Below, piece after piece: positions 46,198 to 58,441 of a DNA stretch of 64,000 nucleotides (position 1 is its first letter; each line of letters opens with the position of its first letter). This DNA is from Paragordius varius (lineage: Eukaryota; Nematomorpha). The stretch spans positions 4,898,001 to 4,962,000 of the forward strand of contig OZ176052.1 of the NCBI GenBank assembly GCA_964247055.1, written 5' to 3'. Position numbers and translations under genes: made by a program. The notes beneath the pieces are model-generated. The model made no database searches. It was given only the letters and a program-made list of their open reading frames with translations, and had not been told where the DNA came from.

Positions 46198-49100
46198 TTA
46201 TGGGAAGAAGCATATTTGACTGTCATACACCATTTGTAAATTAACTTTATGCCCAACCAATTCCCGAATGTTTGATATCCCATATAAAATCATAGTTGGC
46301 CTAAATTATACAAATATTAAAAGAATATAAAATTTATTAAATACAGTAGCGTATGGCATAAAACAATGGTCCATAAAAGAATAAATAAATATTTTTTAAA
46401 TAACAACCCTAATTGTATATCCATATATCCCCTTATTTTTTTAATAAAAAACATTTGTTTATTCTTTTGTGGACTAATATTATTCCATACGCTACTGTAA
46501 TAAATTAAGTCCCGATACAATAAATTATATATTTTACAACATTTATATAGTTTACAAATAGCTATTTTTTAAATCTACAACAAAAAAATTAAAAACACAT
46601 ATATAGATTTTACCTTTCCAATGATAAACCCCAAGCTATAACGCTAATATCAGGAGGTAGACCCATAGGCATAAGCATCTCAGGCCTAAAAATACCAGAA
46701 TTCCCAATCTCGACCCATTTCTTTAAGCCCTCATGAAAACTGTAAACTTCCATACTTGGTTCAGTGTAAGGATTATACGTTGCCTTAAATCTTAACCGGG
46801 TTATACCTAAACATAAGCCCCATTAAAATTAATCACTAAATGTAAAAAGATATGATAAGTGTAAATTTTGGTGGACAATTACGCAATCTGAAAAATGTTG
46901 TGCATAATTCGAAAAAATAAATAAATAAAAAGTTATAAAAAAATATTACCAAGCTTTTTAAAAAATTCGGTTAAAACACCCTTCAAATCTCCCAAACTTA
47001 AATTACGATCGGCTATAACGCCTTCAATTTGATGAAATTCTGCCAAATGCGTTGCATCTAGGCTCTCATTTCTGTAAACTTTATCAATGCTGAAATATTT
47101 GCAGGGTTGGAATCCTCTCTAATAAAATAAAGTATCAATGATAATAAATTAAAATCATAAGTTTATAATACATATAAATCGATGCTTTGAACAATATTAT
47201 ATATCCCTTACTAACAAATATAAAATGGACTATAATAGGAATTGTTAAAAAAAATTCAACCCATTTCACGTTAAACTATTAACAATCGAATGATATTTTT
47301 AGGATGTATTTCGAGAAACGAGCCTTTAGAATCATCTATTAGGATTGATCAATGGGCACCGACCTTGTAATAAACCACGTACAATAAACCTTGACCAAAT
47401 TCTAAGATGATGCACGCTATTGCAAATTATTATGCATAGAATGCTTTATTAAAACCACAGATGTTGTGAATACGGGGATAGGGATATAAAGTAAGCTGTT
47501 TCGAAAATTACCTAAAAAAGATATACGGATGATATCTCCAATCTTTAGGTTTTTTCTCAAAATGTTAAGCATACTTTTTGGCATAGCTTGTGTAACGTTT
47601 GTAATGGTATAGATAAAACATAAAAACCCCAGGAATATTGTGTTACCCGGCTTTTGGCATGAGTTTTAGAACTAATTCGATTTCATTTTATACATATTTT
47701 CGCCATTCCCATTTTAATTATATTGGTTTGATACAGACTGCAAGCGAAATATATCCACCTTTTTCTTACATTAATTTGTTTGCAGAAAATAGTTCCAACC
47801 TATGCAATTTTATTGTTGATGTAAACTGTTTTTAAATGACGTGTTTTAATTCTTAAAACATTGGTTGCATTCTTATTATTCTTTTACTCATCTTGGCATT
47901 TCCTATTATTCGTAATCTTTAGTCTTTGGAAAAGTTTTGCGTATTATAGCTATGTATAATATCATCCCAGTTGTGCAACTACTGCACTTTATATAGTCTT
48001 TAAATTTTATGTTTTGTTCCTTTTTGCCATGCAAATTTAATTAAAAAAACATAGTTCTAATAGATTTTCCACAAGAAAGTGTATTTCATTTCCAATTATT
48101 TTTTTTTCAAAACTATACGGGTGTGTCTTAAACATATCAGCGATTATACTGTAAAGCTTATGTCACCAGCTTGAAATCGTTAAAGCAGCCGTGTTTTTCA
48201 TTCAATAAAGAATGACCAGATTTTTGTTCCCACATGGGAAATATGTGGGTAATATTCTGTAGTATTACAACCATCTTACTTTATTAAAAATCAATAATGT
48301 GCCCCCTGTTTTATTTCCTTAACCTAAATCCAACAATTTGATCTAAATTAATATATCCTTTCGATTAGGTATATATGAAGATTAGCATTCATATTTTCTA
48401 TATCCTCTTAGGAGAATTTAACATAGAAAAATCCACTATTAATTTTGGTTTTGAATTTAGTCAAAACACATAATTTCTAGATGTAAGGTGTGATAGCTTT
48501 ATTTAATATTGATTTTTTAATTATAATCTTTTACAAAGGTTTATTGAAAATATAAAGAAAATATGATTTTAGCATTGAGTGTTATAATTTTCCATTTATC
48601 CACCATGGTAAAAAGATTTAATAGAAAGATAAATAGCGTGTACCATTAGTTTTAACATAAGAGATTATTGGCTAAATTTTTTTATAATTTTGTAATAAGA
48701 ATAAACTTAAATTTTTCCAAAACATCCATTTTAGATGTATGTTAAATTTGGAGTTATATAGTTATTTACATTAAATAAATGATTTACTTTTGCCAATTCA
48801 TACAAAGTCCTTGAACTGATTGCGGTTGTATGTGTTCTCAAAATGTTTTTTTGGGCTTCCTCAATTTTCCAATCATAATTATAACTATAAAAATGAAAAA
48901 TAATATAAAAAAATAATAAAAAGGCTATTTTTCAAATGAAATAGTGTTGTGAACGCGTATTGATATATAAAATCAATTGCGCGCCATCAATCAGAATAGT
49001 ATATTCGTAGAGTCCATAAATAATAAAAAAACATAATTTCAATTATATTTTGAATAAATAAATTGATAAATGCTTGTACACAATAATTTTTGTATTTTAA

Positions 49101-50888
49101 AACTGATATGGTGTAATCGGCCGAACGTTAAAGCGGTTTAACCAATTAGAAAATCAATTAAATACCGATAATTAATGGAAGTTTATTATATTTGTTTGGT
49201 TATTATCAAAAATTTTAACATTTTAAAAAATATAAAATTTATAAAACCCAAGAGATCCATGTCCACCCTTGGAATGTATCTGCTTGACTCTTTCCAAATA
49301 ATCTTGGGGAAACTTGTGGCTTGTCTTAGGATCTAAAAAAGAAAAAAAGTTTGCCGTAAAATAAATTACAAATAAAACGAATAATTTATTAATTTTTCAA
49401 ATATTAATGGACAATCATTTAAAAAAAATAACTATAACACATATTTATTTTGATTTAAAATATATACCACTCATAAAAAAGGTATCATGTTCATCGCGTG
49501 CCGGATGATTTTGTGGCTGAAACAATGCATCGAAATTCCAGAAGGAACTTTCAACGTACTTACTTGTATCCATTTCGGAGAAACTAAACAATAGACAAAA
49601 TAAATATCGCCGTAGTTCATAAAAATTGGAACTTTTATATTTTTTAATAACTTATATCAAAGTAATTTCTTGGACTTATAACTAAAAATTTGTTTTACAT
49701 TTTTGTGTTTTTTAATAACAATTTTATAAGCAACTTTTTGGCGTATTGCGTATAACTCAAATAAAAAAACTAAAATAGCGTTTTATAGTCATTTTAGACA
49801 GCATTTAAGACTATAATGATTGTTAAATGAATAATTAAATATATTCAAAAACCATTTATAATGTGAATATTCTTTAGTTCAAGCATCAAATTAAAATTTT
49901 TAGGAAGGCACGTACCCCATCTCCAAAAATATTTGGCGAAACTGGGATTTGACTTTCATAAGGGGATGAAAATGACCACTACTTGGTTGAACACCCATAG
50001 CATTGAAATTATACTTCTTAAATTTGGTGTCTTTCCACGTGTCACTAAAAAGTTATTTGATTGAATTAAATTACTTAATAATCATTTCGGGTGTCATATC
50101 AGGTACCTCTTTTATAATTGAAGTACCGAATTGCGGACCTTTGACGATATTGAAACTTTTTACCAATGTTTCAACAATCAATTTGCGTTTTTTATATTCA
50201 GACAATGTGGAAGGAGGTATAATATGATTTTGCCTCGAATTAATACTATCAAGTTGTTTTTGAACTGTATCTTCAATTTGATTAACCTATATAAAATATA
50301 TTTGATAAATAATTTTGTTTAAAAAATAATAAAAGCTTAGATACAAAATATACCTTTTTAAAAACTTTGGGTTTGGACTTATCCGATTTATCAATTCGAA
50401 TCCAACCCAATGACATGGCTTTAGAAAAGCCAATGTTTGAATTGGGTGATAATTTCTATCATATTAGAATTATAGTATTAGATATTCATTTGATTATATA
50501 ATAATATAATTATAAAATAAATAATACTAATAAATCAATCTGAAGAATTCCGTCATCCGGAATATTGTCATAAAGATTTTTTTCGTAACTCCCGTTTTCG
50601 GCTACTGCCTTACCTTCATCTGTCAACTTTATTTGTGGTGTGGAAATGGGCTCGAGATAAATGTACTAACATGAAATTATAAATACATTTATAGTAAAAA
50701 ATGTAATACATTTACAAAATGCAATATACAAAATTTACATCTTTAACTGATTCCAGACTTTTGAGTATTCCCACAATTTTTTGATGGTCTTCATTCAAAT
50801 GATTTGCAATATCGCTGGAATTGCATAAGCTTTCACCGTGTTTGGCTATTTGATCGACAACTAGTTTTTGTAAAGCGTGCGTATCCAT
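46198..50888 (-). CDS. FARSA: Phenylalanyl-tRNA synthetase alpha subunit (cytosolic)
   Basis: Catalytic subunit of the alpha2-beta2 enzyme that charges tRNA-Phe. Eleven exons, all phases agreeing: 50739-50888, 50528-50665, 50354-50455, 50075-50286, 49916-50044, 49468-49583, 49248-49332, 48788-48884, 46950-47118, 46614-46806 and 46198-46300. The N-terminal winged-helix part begins [20 protein letters not shown]; then come [30 protein letters not shown] and the core [20 protein letters not shown]. Class II motifs follow: [20 protein letters not shown], the motif 2 region [32 protein letters not shown] and motif 3 [11 protein letters not shown]. The protein ends with [17 protein letters not shown]. 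Length is close to the animal enzyme. One intron is only 30 nt (50045-50074); the intron 47119-48787 is 1.7 kb. The last intron holds a MITE. The gene is transcribed away from ARL6IP5, with start codons 46 bp apart. Confidence 0.97.
46342..46499. mobile_element. Palindromic MITE, family E
   Basis: Ends TACAGTAGCGTATGGCATAA and its inverse ATTCCATACGCTACTGTA; arms continue through GGTCCA/TGGACT and AAAAGAATAAA. 158 bp, TA at both ends, Tc1/mariner-like. It lies in the last FARSA intron. A lone matching right end is at about 11526-11541. Confidence 0.8.
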
Positions 50889-50934
50889 ACGGTAATATGA
50901 AATGTTACGTAAGATGGTATTTTGATACTCGGCG
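50889..50934. promoter_or_regulatory. 46-bp divergent interval between FARSA and ARL6IP5 start codons
   Basis: Only 46 bp separate the FARSA ATG (minus) and the ARL6IP5 ATG (plus), and this must include both 5' leaders or overlap them. No TATA box or known factor site is obvious. If both starts are right, transcription of each gene probably begins inside the other's first exon, or initiates within this short interval. Confidence 0.55.
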
Positions 50935-51909
50935 ATGACATCAGGTAGCAATACAAATATTATTGTGGCCCCTATGCGGTCCATGAATGATTTCATATTA
51001 GAATCTTCTAGATTTAGCATTCCAAATAGCGAAGATTACGAAAAACTTAACAAACGTATCCTAAATAATCTTCTATACTACCAAACTAACTATTTTGCCG
51101 CATTTATTGCAACCTTTCTAATTGTGGGGTAATAAATTATGATTTAAATTTATAGTTTATTTGCCCCCGGAAAAATGGTTATTGGTATTATTACGACCGC
51201 ATTACTCGTCACCCTATTTTTGTACTGTACTCACAATAAACGAGATGCCATGATTCTAAAGCAAAAACATCCAATCATATTTTTTGTATCCATAATTCTT
51301 TTGGGATACTTTATTCTTTATTTTATACAAGCCGTTGCTGTTTTTACATTCGGGATAACATTTCCATTACTTTGTAATTATTTTTTTGATGATAAAAATT
51401 GAATTTTAATGGCATCAGGTTCTTCAAGCCAAATTTGCCGAAATTTATATTAAAATATTTGGACATTTTTTGAATAGAAATTGTTTCGAAATAGGGCGTC
51501 AACCTCTAGAATTTATAATTTTTATTGTCAAAATTTGCTGTATTTATATCGTTGTCCAGGATTTTAATGTAAAATCAAAATCACTTTTCATTTTTATTGG
51601 ATTATAATAGTCGGGGAAAATACACACAGCTTTTAACAGGGACTATTCGCATGAGACAACTACTTAATAGACAATGTTTCGTAAAAAAAAGTAAAGGGCA
51701 TATTTAAAACACTTAAACATTATAGAAATAAATTTTATTTAACAGTGAAATATATTTATACAATTTAAAATTTAGTGATCATGCTACATGCTGCCATGAG
51801 AATGCGAAACATGAAAAATAAATTGGCAAACACCATGGAATCGATGGGAATAAAGCGAACACCGATGGGCATTCTGTTGGAGGGTTTGGGCTTAGAGGAA
51901 GAGGCTTAA
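50935..51909 (+). CDS. ARL6IP5: PRA1-family protein ARL6IP5 (JWA/PRAF3-like)
   Basis: ER membrane protein of the PRA1/prenylated-Rab-acceptor family; known roles include regulation of glutamate transporter trafficking and cytoskeletal binding. Exons 50935-51128, 51156-51373 and 51776-51909 give 181 residues. The N terminus NIIVAPMRSMNDFILESSRF aligns to the human NIAPLRAWDDF start, so the ATG at 50935 is well placed. NNLLYYQTNYF is the family signature. Two hydrophobic segments pairs follow (IATFLIVGLFAPGKMVIGI and ILLGYFILYFIQAVAVFTF), then GITFPLLLIMLHAAMRMRNM and the C-terminal NKLANTMESMGIKRTPMGIL, a near-perfect match to the family tail. Intron 1 is only 27 nt (51129-51155); intron 2 is 402 bp. 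Divergent from FARSA. Confidence 0.96.
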
Positions 51910-53004
51910 CATTTTTTACATAAATTTATTTGATTCGAAATTTATGATGTATGCACGAAATTTCTTTTCTATTAATATATTGAAGCACACTGAAGATTGC
52001 ACATTACTAATCTTTTTTATCACTATTATATAATAGAGAAAAACCCAAAATTTGGCTTATAACGTTTTTTTTAAAAACTTATATATATAAACAAACCTGT
52101 TGATTAAAAGGGAGTGTATTTAAACTCTCACCGGTTTACATATTAAATAAAGTTCTTTTGTTCCCAACTAATATTTTATAAGCCGAATTTTAGGTTTTAA
52201 TATATATTATTATGCACCTTTATCATATATAGAGCACTTACTTATATTTCAATTGTTTTAATATGTGCAATATAGTATAAATTAATGTTATATATGTAAA
52301 TAAATATAGCGCTTCCGTTTACATTTCAAGCCATCTAAACATGATGATGATGATGAAATGATCAAATAAAGGAAGGGTGTTGGGTTTTTGATACAGGGTG
52401 CGTCTATAATCAAATAATAAAATATTGTCAATTTATCTATAATAATAATTTGTTAAAGAATGAAAAATATTTAAATTTGGGTAGCTTACCATTTCAATAT
52501 AGAAAAATACAATGTTTTAAGACTTTTTAGATGATTTATTTATAAACGATCGTACTATGGTATAATATAGTATTGATAATAACAATTGCAAAGTGAAAAT
52601 ATGGTATGATTGGACCTTAAATGTTACATTTATTATCATGTCCCTAATTACTAATGATATGTTTTCCATAGAGGTTTTTTATATTAAATTTTACAGGGGT
52701 CGCTTAAAATGTTTTTGGAACTGAATTTTGACGAATAAATTTATATATCAATTTTTTTTAAATAATCGGTCTCTATTATTTAAATGTGAATCGTACTAAT
52801 TTAATTTTATTAAATATGCTTCTTTTATAAAATTTTACCTTTTTGACACATATATATAGAGTAAATATCTTATAGAATCCAATTTTGACCCTTACAATTT
52901 TTTAAAAAAAAAATTATTTAAATTTTTTGCAGCTGAAAATTATAAAGAAATAAAAACTAATAATATTAAACTAATTTTAAAAATAATTAAAATTAATGAA
53001 AGTT
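51910..53004. other. Intergenic sequence downstream of ARL6IP5
   Basis: 3' UTR and spacer. AATAAAG occurs at 52145-52151 among many AT-rich strings. No gene or recognised repeat. Confidence 0.5.
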
Positions 53005-53012
53005 ATTAAAAG

Positions 53013-53407
53013 CAGGCGTGTCCAACATATTTGGACATTTCAAAATATATTCGCTTTTAACGCAAAAAGCCTAAAATACTTTTACAATGAACGTATATAC
53101 ATATAGCATATAATAATTTAGGAGCTAAAATAATTAACTAATTATCGAACAATAATGGTGTTTATGAAATTGAACCAATACAATTTTTTGGCAATAAAAC
53201 ATATCTATTCAAAATGCCGCTGCAATTTATATTAAACTTTTATAATTATAAATGGAAAAATATATTAATTAAATTTGGTATTAAAATTTTACCATAATTT
53301 TACAAATAATATATTTTTGCATTTTTTAGAATATTGTTTTTAAAATTTTTATCAAATTTTTTGCGGGCTGAACCAGTGGCCGCGGTAGGCCGCATGTTGG
53401 AAAACTC
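53013..53407 (+). mobile_element. hAT-type element with target duplication
   Basis: The left end is CAGGCGTGTCCAACATATTT. The right end TAGGCCGCATGTTGGAAAAC is the worn inverse. It is flanked by ATTAAAAG (53005-53012) and ATTAAAAA (53408-53415), an 8-bp duplication with one mismatch. 395 bp, the longest copy in the window; no transposase frame. The interior AT-rich sequence is decayed. Confidence 0.75.
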
Positions 53408-53602
53408 ATTAAAAATTTAGAACATACTAGTCAAAACTTTGCAAATCTAAAGATACAATTATTATATATAATTTATAGGCTATCCTTCAATGAGCCTCAC
53501 TTATAAAGTAGTGGGTCTAAAAAGCGAAAATCAAAGTAAATAAAGTTTCATAAATATTTTAATATGGTGGTACATTAAAATATTTAAAAGCATAAAAGAT
53601 GC

Positions 53603-53696
53603 TTAGTTTTTGCACAGCCGCTTCCTAGCTTTCTCTATTAATAACATTTGATGAACCCGTTCAGTATCTGAGATGGAGAAATTGAATAAAAGCGCT
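53603..53696 (-). CDS. Possible orphan C-terminal exon
   Basis: On the minus strand an acceptor TTTAG precedes 31 open codons with protein-like content, SISDTERVHQMLLIEKARKR, ending in TAA. I could not find partner exons: an upstream stretch with NPCDQPARW and donor at about 53805 does not join in frame. It may belong to an unrecognised minus-strand gene or be chance. Confidence 0.2.
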
Positions 53697-56677
53697 CTAA
53701 ATAAAAGATAGAAAAATTCAAAACAATTTAAATGTAAAAATTAAATTTATAATAAAATAACAAAATTTAATGTTATGATTAAAAAAAATGTTTTTTGTTT
53801 TACCATCGAGCGGGTTGATCACACGGATTAAATATAAAAAAGCTAAGAAGTTAGTGTGCAAAAATAAGCTCTTTTCAAAATTATAGAAAAATCTTGTGAA
53901 TTAATTTTGGCATTTCAGCTATTATAAATGTCGAAGCTTATTAAAACGAGATTATATATAATCTATTTTATAAACATTATTATTGGTTCACAAAGTTTTT
54001 GTCTTTTCGATTCACAAATAATAATTTGATAAAAATTCTTAAAAACAGCTGACTTCTAATCATTTTTTTAGTTTTTTCCATATATGCAACTTAGTTTCCA
54101 TATTTCTTTTCAAATTTCCAAAACTGGTGAATATCTCGGCCCAAACAAAGATAAAAAACCACATTACTGACCCTAATGCTGGCAAACTATTCAGCATATT
54201 TAATATATTTGTGCGCGAAAACAAATTAAAAGACTAGTATAACAAGTTATGTATTTACCAGAGCTCAAATCCGCTTTCGTTCAACCAGTATTCGTTTTTA
54301 TTCTAATCGGTTTCTAATGGTTCCTAATATATAAAGTGATTTTTTCGTTTGGTGAATTTGATGGTGAAGGAATATGTGATATTTTTATTTCGCAATATAT
54401 GTACGCAAACTTAAAATAAGATATATTTATAAAAAATTTAGTAAACCCCACAATAATACACCTAGACTTAAAGTGCATAATATTAATAAACATGAAGTTC
54501 AGAAATAATATATTCATCAGGAAAAATTTATTATGTGAAACCAAATGTCTAAAGATTACAGACTAATCCATTTTTGGGAATGTTAGTATTTATCTAGTAA
54601 CTAGTTACTGTAAAAGTTGTATATACCAAAAGATCTGCTGTAAAATTATTGGTTTTTTCGCAACAAAAACTATATTGCCCTGACGAAGCATGGCTTATAT
54701 GCACACGCTATTTTAAACATTCTTATATTTATAAAATTTATCCAATAATAAAAACAATTTTTACTTTTGAATATATCTTCAAATTAAATGTTTTTTTTCC
54801 TATGTAATAAAAAACTAAAAAAGTGTATTTTATTTTAGACAATTAATACAAATTAATATTCCAAATATGTTTTTATGGTACTAAATTGGATTAATAATTT
54901 CAAAAAAGTGCGCTACACACAAGTTTTTTTGTAATATGCATACATTTTGACTAAAAATAAATACATCCATCTATCTTCATAGAAAAAACCTATTGAACAC
55001 GCTCTGTATATGTAAACATCGCTACCAATTTATAGATTTTCAACGTAATTTATTATTATGAGCAATATTTTTATGCCTCTTTCGCTTCTCATAAATCTTA
55101 TGTTTATATGAAATATAAACATATCTTGAGAAGTGGATTTGAAAAATTGTTTGGTTTGGTGAACCAAAAAAATGATCAATAAATAGAATCCGTGTTGCAA
55201 TATTTTATTTACATATAAAAAACGCATTTTTTTATCATATCGCGCACGTTCTGCAAATCTAATTATATGAACACGTTAATGTCTAGTAAAAAAACGTTAG
55301 TCGTGATTTATTATTCCAAAAATCACTCTATATCCTTTGATGATGTAAGGAACACATAAATATCGAAATTGTTAAACCGAAATATCATATTTTTTCGACA
55401 CACAAAAAGATGTAATCACTACCATCGGTTGAACAATTGACGATATTTATTTCAAATTCCGTAATTCAACATAAACTCCAAAGTAAATTCTTTTCATTTG
55501 CATATTTACATTTAGGCTATTCTTAATATGTCTGTATATTTATTACCTATCATTTTGGTGTAATTATCGACCGAACTTTCCAACTCGCACATATGTTAGG
55601 CATACTCCAGAAACTGCATATGTTTCGATCCTCCTGAGCAGACGAGTGTTACAACTTTCATGGGTCCGTATTAATATTTAATTTATTACCCTTTATAAGG
55701 ACAAAATAGACTATAGAGAAAACCATTTATTTTGACGTATTGGCAGAGGAGTTGGGGCCTTAAAATTATACTGAGCATGCTTAAAACTCCTTAAAATACA
55801 CACATGATCACTCTCAGCTCTAAGCAGGTGAGTATGTAATACCTAGGTTCAACACTTAATCCTTTAAGTTTTATGAATAAGGGAAAACTATATTTTTACC
55901 AATTTGTAATCTAACTAAATCACTTTGATAATAATATCCGATTAAATTAAATCTTTTTATTATTATAGCTAAAACTTGGGAATAAATTCACCACTAATAA
56001 GCAAATATAAATTTAAAAAGTACAAAAAATATTTTATAATTTAGAAATTCTCTTGATTATTGTATTAAACAATTATACACCAAATCAGGCTATTCATTCA
56101 TCACATGAGTGTGCTAGCAGAGCTTTCACTTTTTTACCATCACAAATGGGGATAATGGTTGTTACGGTTTTTTACTTTAGTTTCAGTAATTAAGGATTTA
56201 AGTTTCCCATGATAATGATAACTTTGTAATTTTAAAAAGTTTATTTAAAATAAAAATAATTATTAAATTTATTTATTTATTACGATTGTTTGTTTTAGGG
56301 TTCTCATGTAAAAAATATATTTAAATGTGTCATCATCCCCTTAATTTCTTAACATCTAATTGAAAGCACGGATTGATGCCAATTTAATTTTAAATGGTAA
56401 AATAGTTTTTAATTGGCAAAAAACATATAGTATAAATAAATATGGTTTCGGAATTGAAGTTTTGCATACATTAAATTTTCTATATAACGGTAAAGTAAAC
56501 GAAAATAAAGCATGTGGAATTTAAAATGGATTCAGATCGAAATTGGGATAAAACTTAAATAAATTATAAATGGAAAATATCTTCTCTAACCGCTTAGTGT
56601 GGGTTTAAGGTTATCATCCAAAAACACGATATAAATAACAACGTGAAAAAGTAAAATGGGGGAAAAATTAAAAAGAT
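53697..56677. other. Gene-poor region
   Basis: No defensible gene. Two G/C-richer patches, about 55590-55665 and 55740-55850, contain short open stretches (minus-strand TLVCSGGSKHMQFLEYA; plus-strand CAG|GTGAGT donor-like site) that could be exons of genes I cannot assemble or parts of short repeats. Confidence 0.45.
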
Positions 56678-57905
56678 TACAGTATGAGTAAGTATACATT
56701 ATTTTTTAATTAGATACTAGCGTAAATCTCGTGCCGCAGCACGAGGAAGTCCTTCGGACTTCTGGGGGGGTTGGGGGCTATTTGAAATAAGGGACAATAA
56801 AATGATCCACATATGTGGATTATTTCGAAACATTTAAATATGATTTTATAGGAATTTTAAAACGGTGCATTCATACTAATATATCGTTTACTTGGGGAAA
56901 AATAGATTTAAAAATTTTTGTGGACTGTTTTTTGAAAAAAATGGCATTTTACGGGGGTAGCGGGTAAAAAGAGGGCCTAAATCAAAAAAGTGAGTCGACT
57001 ATGTTCGGCGCGATCAAAAATAAGTAAACAAAAATCATATTTGAAATTGAATGGTCCAACACGTTCTCCGGAAAATTGTCTCAACCTGTTTTTTACACGG
57101 GGTAGGCCCGAACTGGGGACCTAATTCCAAAAAAGGGCGAAACTATTGTCGGGACATTTGTTAATGATTATATTTTTTCGATATTTGGATTTGATTGAGT
57201 TCACCGGTTTTCCGGAAACAGATCACAAAGTTACATGAAAAATCAGTTTTTAGCGGGTAGCTACTTACCCAGCAGCTATCATCAAATAAACGGTAGACTA
57301 AAATTTTTGCCTTTTAACAGGGAATACGTGGAATCCATATTAAATTTTTACGGTCTCATACCTAGGGCGAAAAATCGATTTAAAAAAATATTTTTGTGGA
57401 CTTTGTTTTTTGAAAAAAATGGCATTTTACGGGGGGAGCGGGTAAAAAGAGGGCCTTAATCAAAAAAGCGAGACGACTATGTTCGGCATAATCGAAAATA
57501 AGTAAACAAAAATTATATTTGAAATTGAATGGTTCAACACGTTCTTCAGAAAATTGTCTCAAAGACACGTTTTTGTGGACTTCTCTTTTCAAAAAAAACC
57601 GTTTTTCACACGAGGTGGGCCCGAACTGGGAGCATATTTTAAAAAAAGGGCGAAGGTATTGTCGGGGCATTCATTAATGATTATATTTTTTCGAAGTTTG
57701 AATTTGAATGGGTCTGCCGGTTTTCCGGTACCATATCACAAAGCCAGCATTTTCCATTTTTATAAATATATAGATTACTAGATAGAACATACAGCAAAGA
57801 GAATTATTATTGAAAAGTGAAAAATATAACTATAGGTCAATCATATTGCCCTTTACTAAATTTGCTATCTGGCAATATAAATAACAAATTAGCATGTACC
57901 GACTT
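56678..57905. mobile_element. Palindromic MITE, family C, copy 4, split by a Helitron
   Basis: The left arm TACAGTATGAGTAAGTATAC is at 56678-56697, matching the terminus of copies 1 to 3. The rest resumes at about 57787 with CAGCAAAGAGAATTATTATT, also found (inverted) in copy 3, and runs to the worn end near 57900. The intervening 1.07 kb is the Helitron at 56717-57782. Confidence 0.75.
56717..57782 (-). mobile_element. Non-autonomous Helitron nested in a MITE
   Basis: Read on the minus strand it starts TCTAGTAATCTATATATTTA after an A. It ends with two strong hairpins (GAAGTCC-GAA-GGACTTC and CTCGTGC-TGCG-GCACGAG), then ATTTACG and terminal CTAG followed by T. TC start, CTRR end, a hairpin close to the 3' end and insertion between A and T are the Helitron marks. 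The interior is a direct tandem duplication of about 476 bp (TTTTTGTGGACT at 56916 and 57392; GGGCCCGAACTGGG-like blocks in both). No Rep or helicase frame. Two open stretches of 74 and 75 codons are low-quality. Confidence 0.75.
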
Positions 57906-58441
57906 TTGTATCAAAAGATATAATTATAATTGAAAGAAGAGAAAAAGCTAAAGCGCCGAAAAAGGAATGATTGATCAATTATTGTATTAATATGATCAAT
58001 AATAATTTGCGTGCTTCCCTGGGCAGGTGAATTTTAACCAGTTTAGCAATACAAAATAAGTTCTTGCCATTTAAATTGAAATTAATACCTAACCTAAATT
58101 TAATGGTATTTTTCTTACAAATTGTATGTCTATATGAACAATTATTTTTATATTTTTAATAAAACATTTTCAAAACCACTATTCATTTTTCTCCTTCTGC
58201 AAGCAAAAATGACCAATATTATATTAAATACCATGATAATGATTTAAAAATATACCTCATTAATATAAATGACTTTTAAAATCTACAGGTCCACACAGAC
58301 AACTTTTATTTATTAAATTTGCGTTATTTTTTTTGCATTTATATTTGGAACATACGAACGCATTTTAATATTTAGGACATTTAATAATTAATGGAACCCT
58401 ATGGATATAAAATCCTTATTAGTCAACTCAACGGCGGCTAG

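Noticed and set aside
55800-55860. Possible tRNA-like A and B boxes (CAGCTCTAAGCAGG, GGTTCAACACT)
   Set aside because: No acceptor stem or cloverleaf can be formed and the B box is off consensus; better treated as part of a short dispersed repeat.
57235-57781. Three open frames of 74 to 96 codons on both strands
   Set aside because: All lie within the tandem-duplicated interior of the Helitron; composition reflects the repeat, with no domain.
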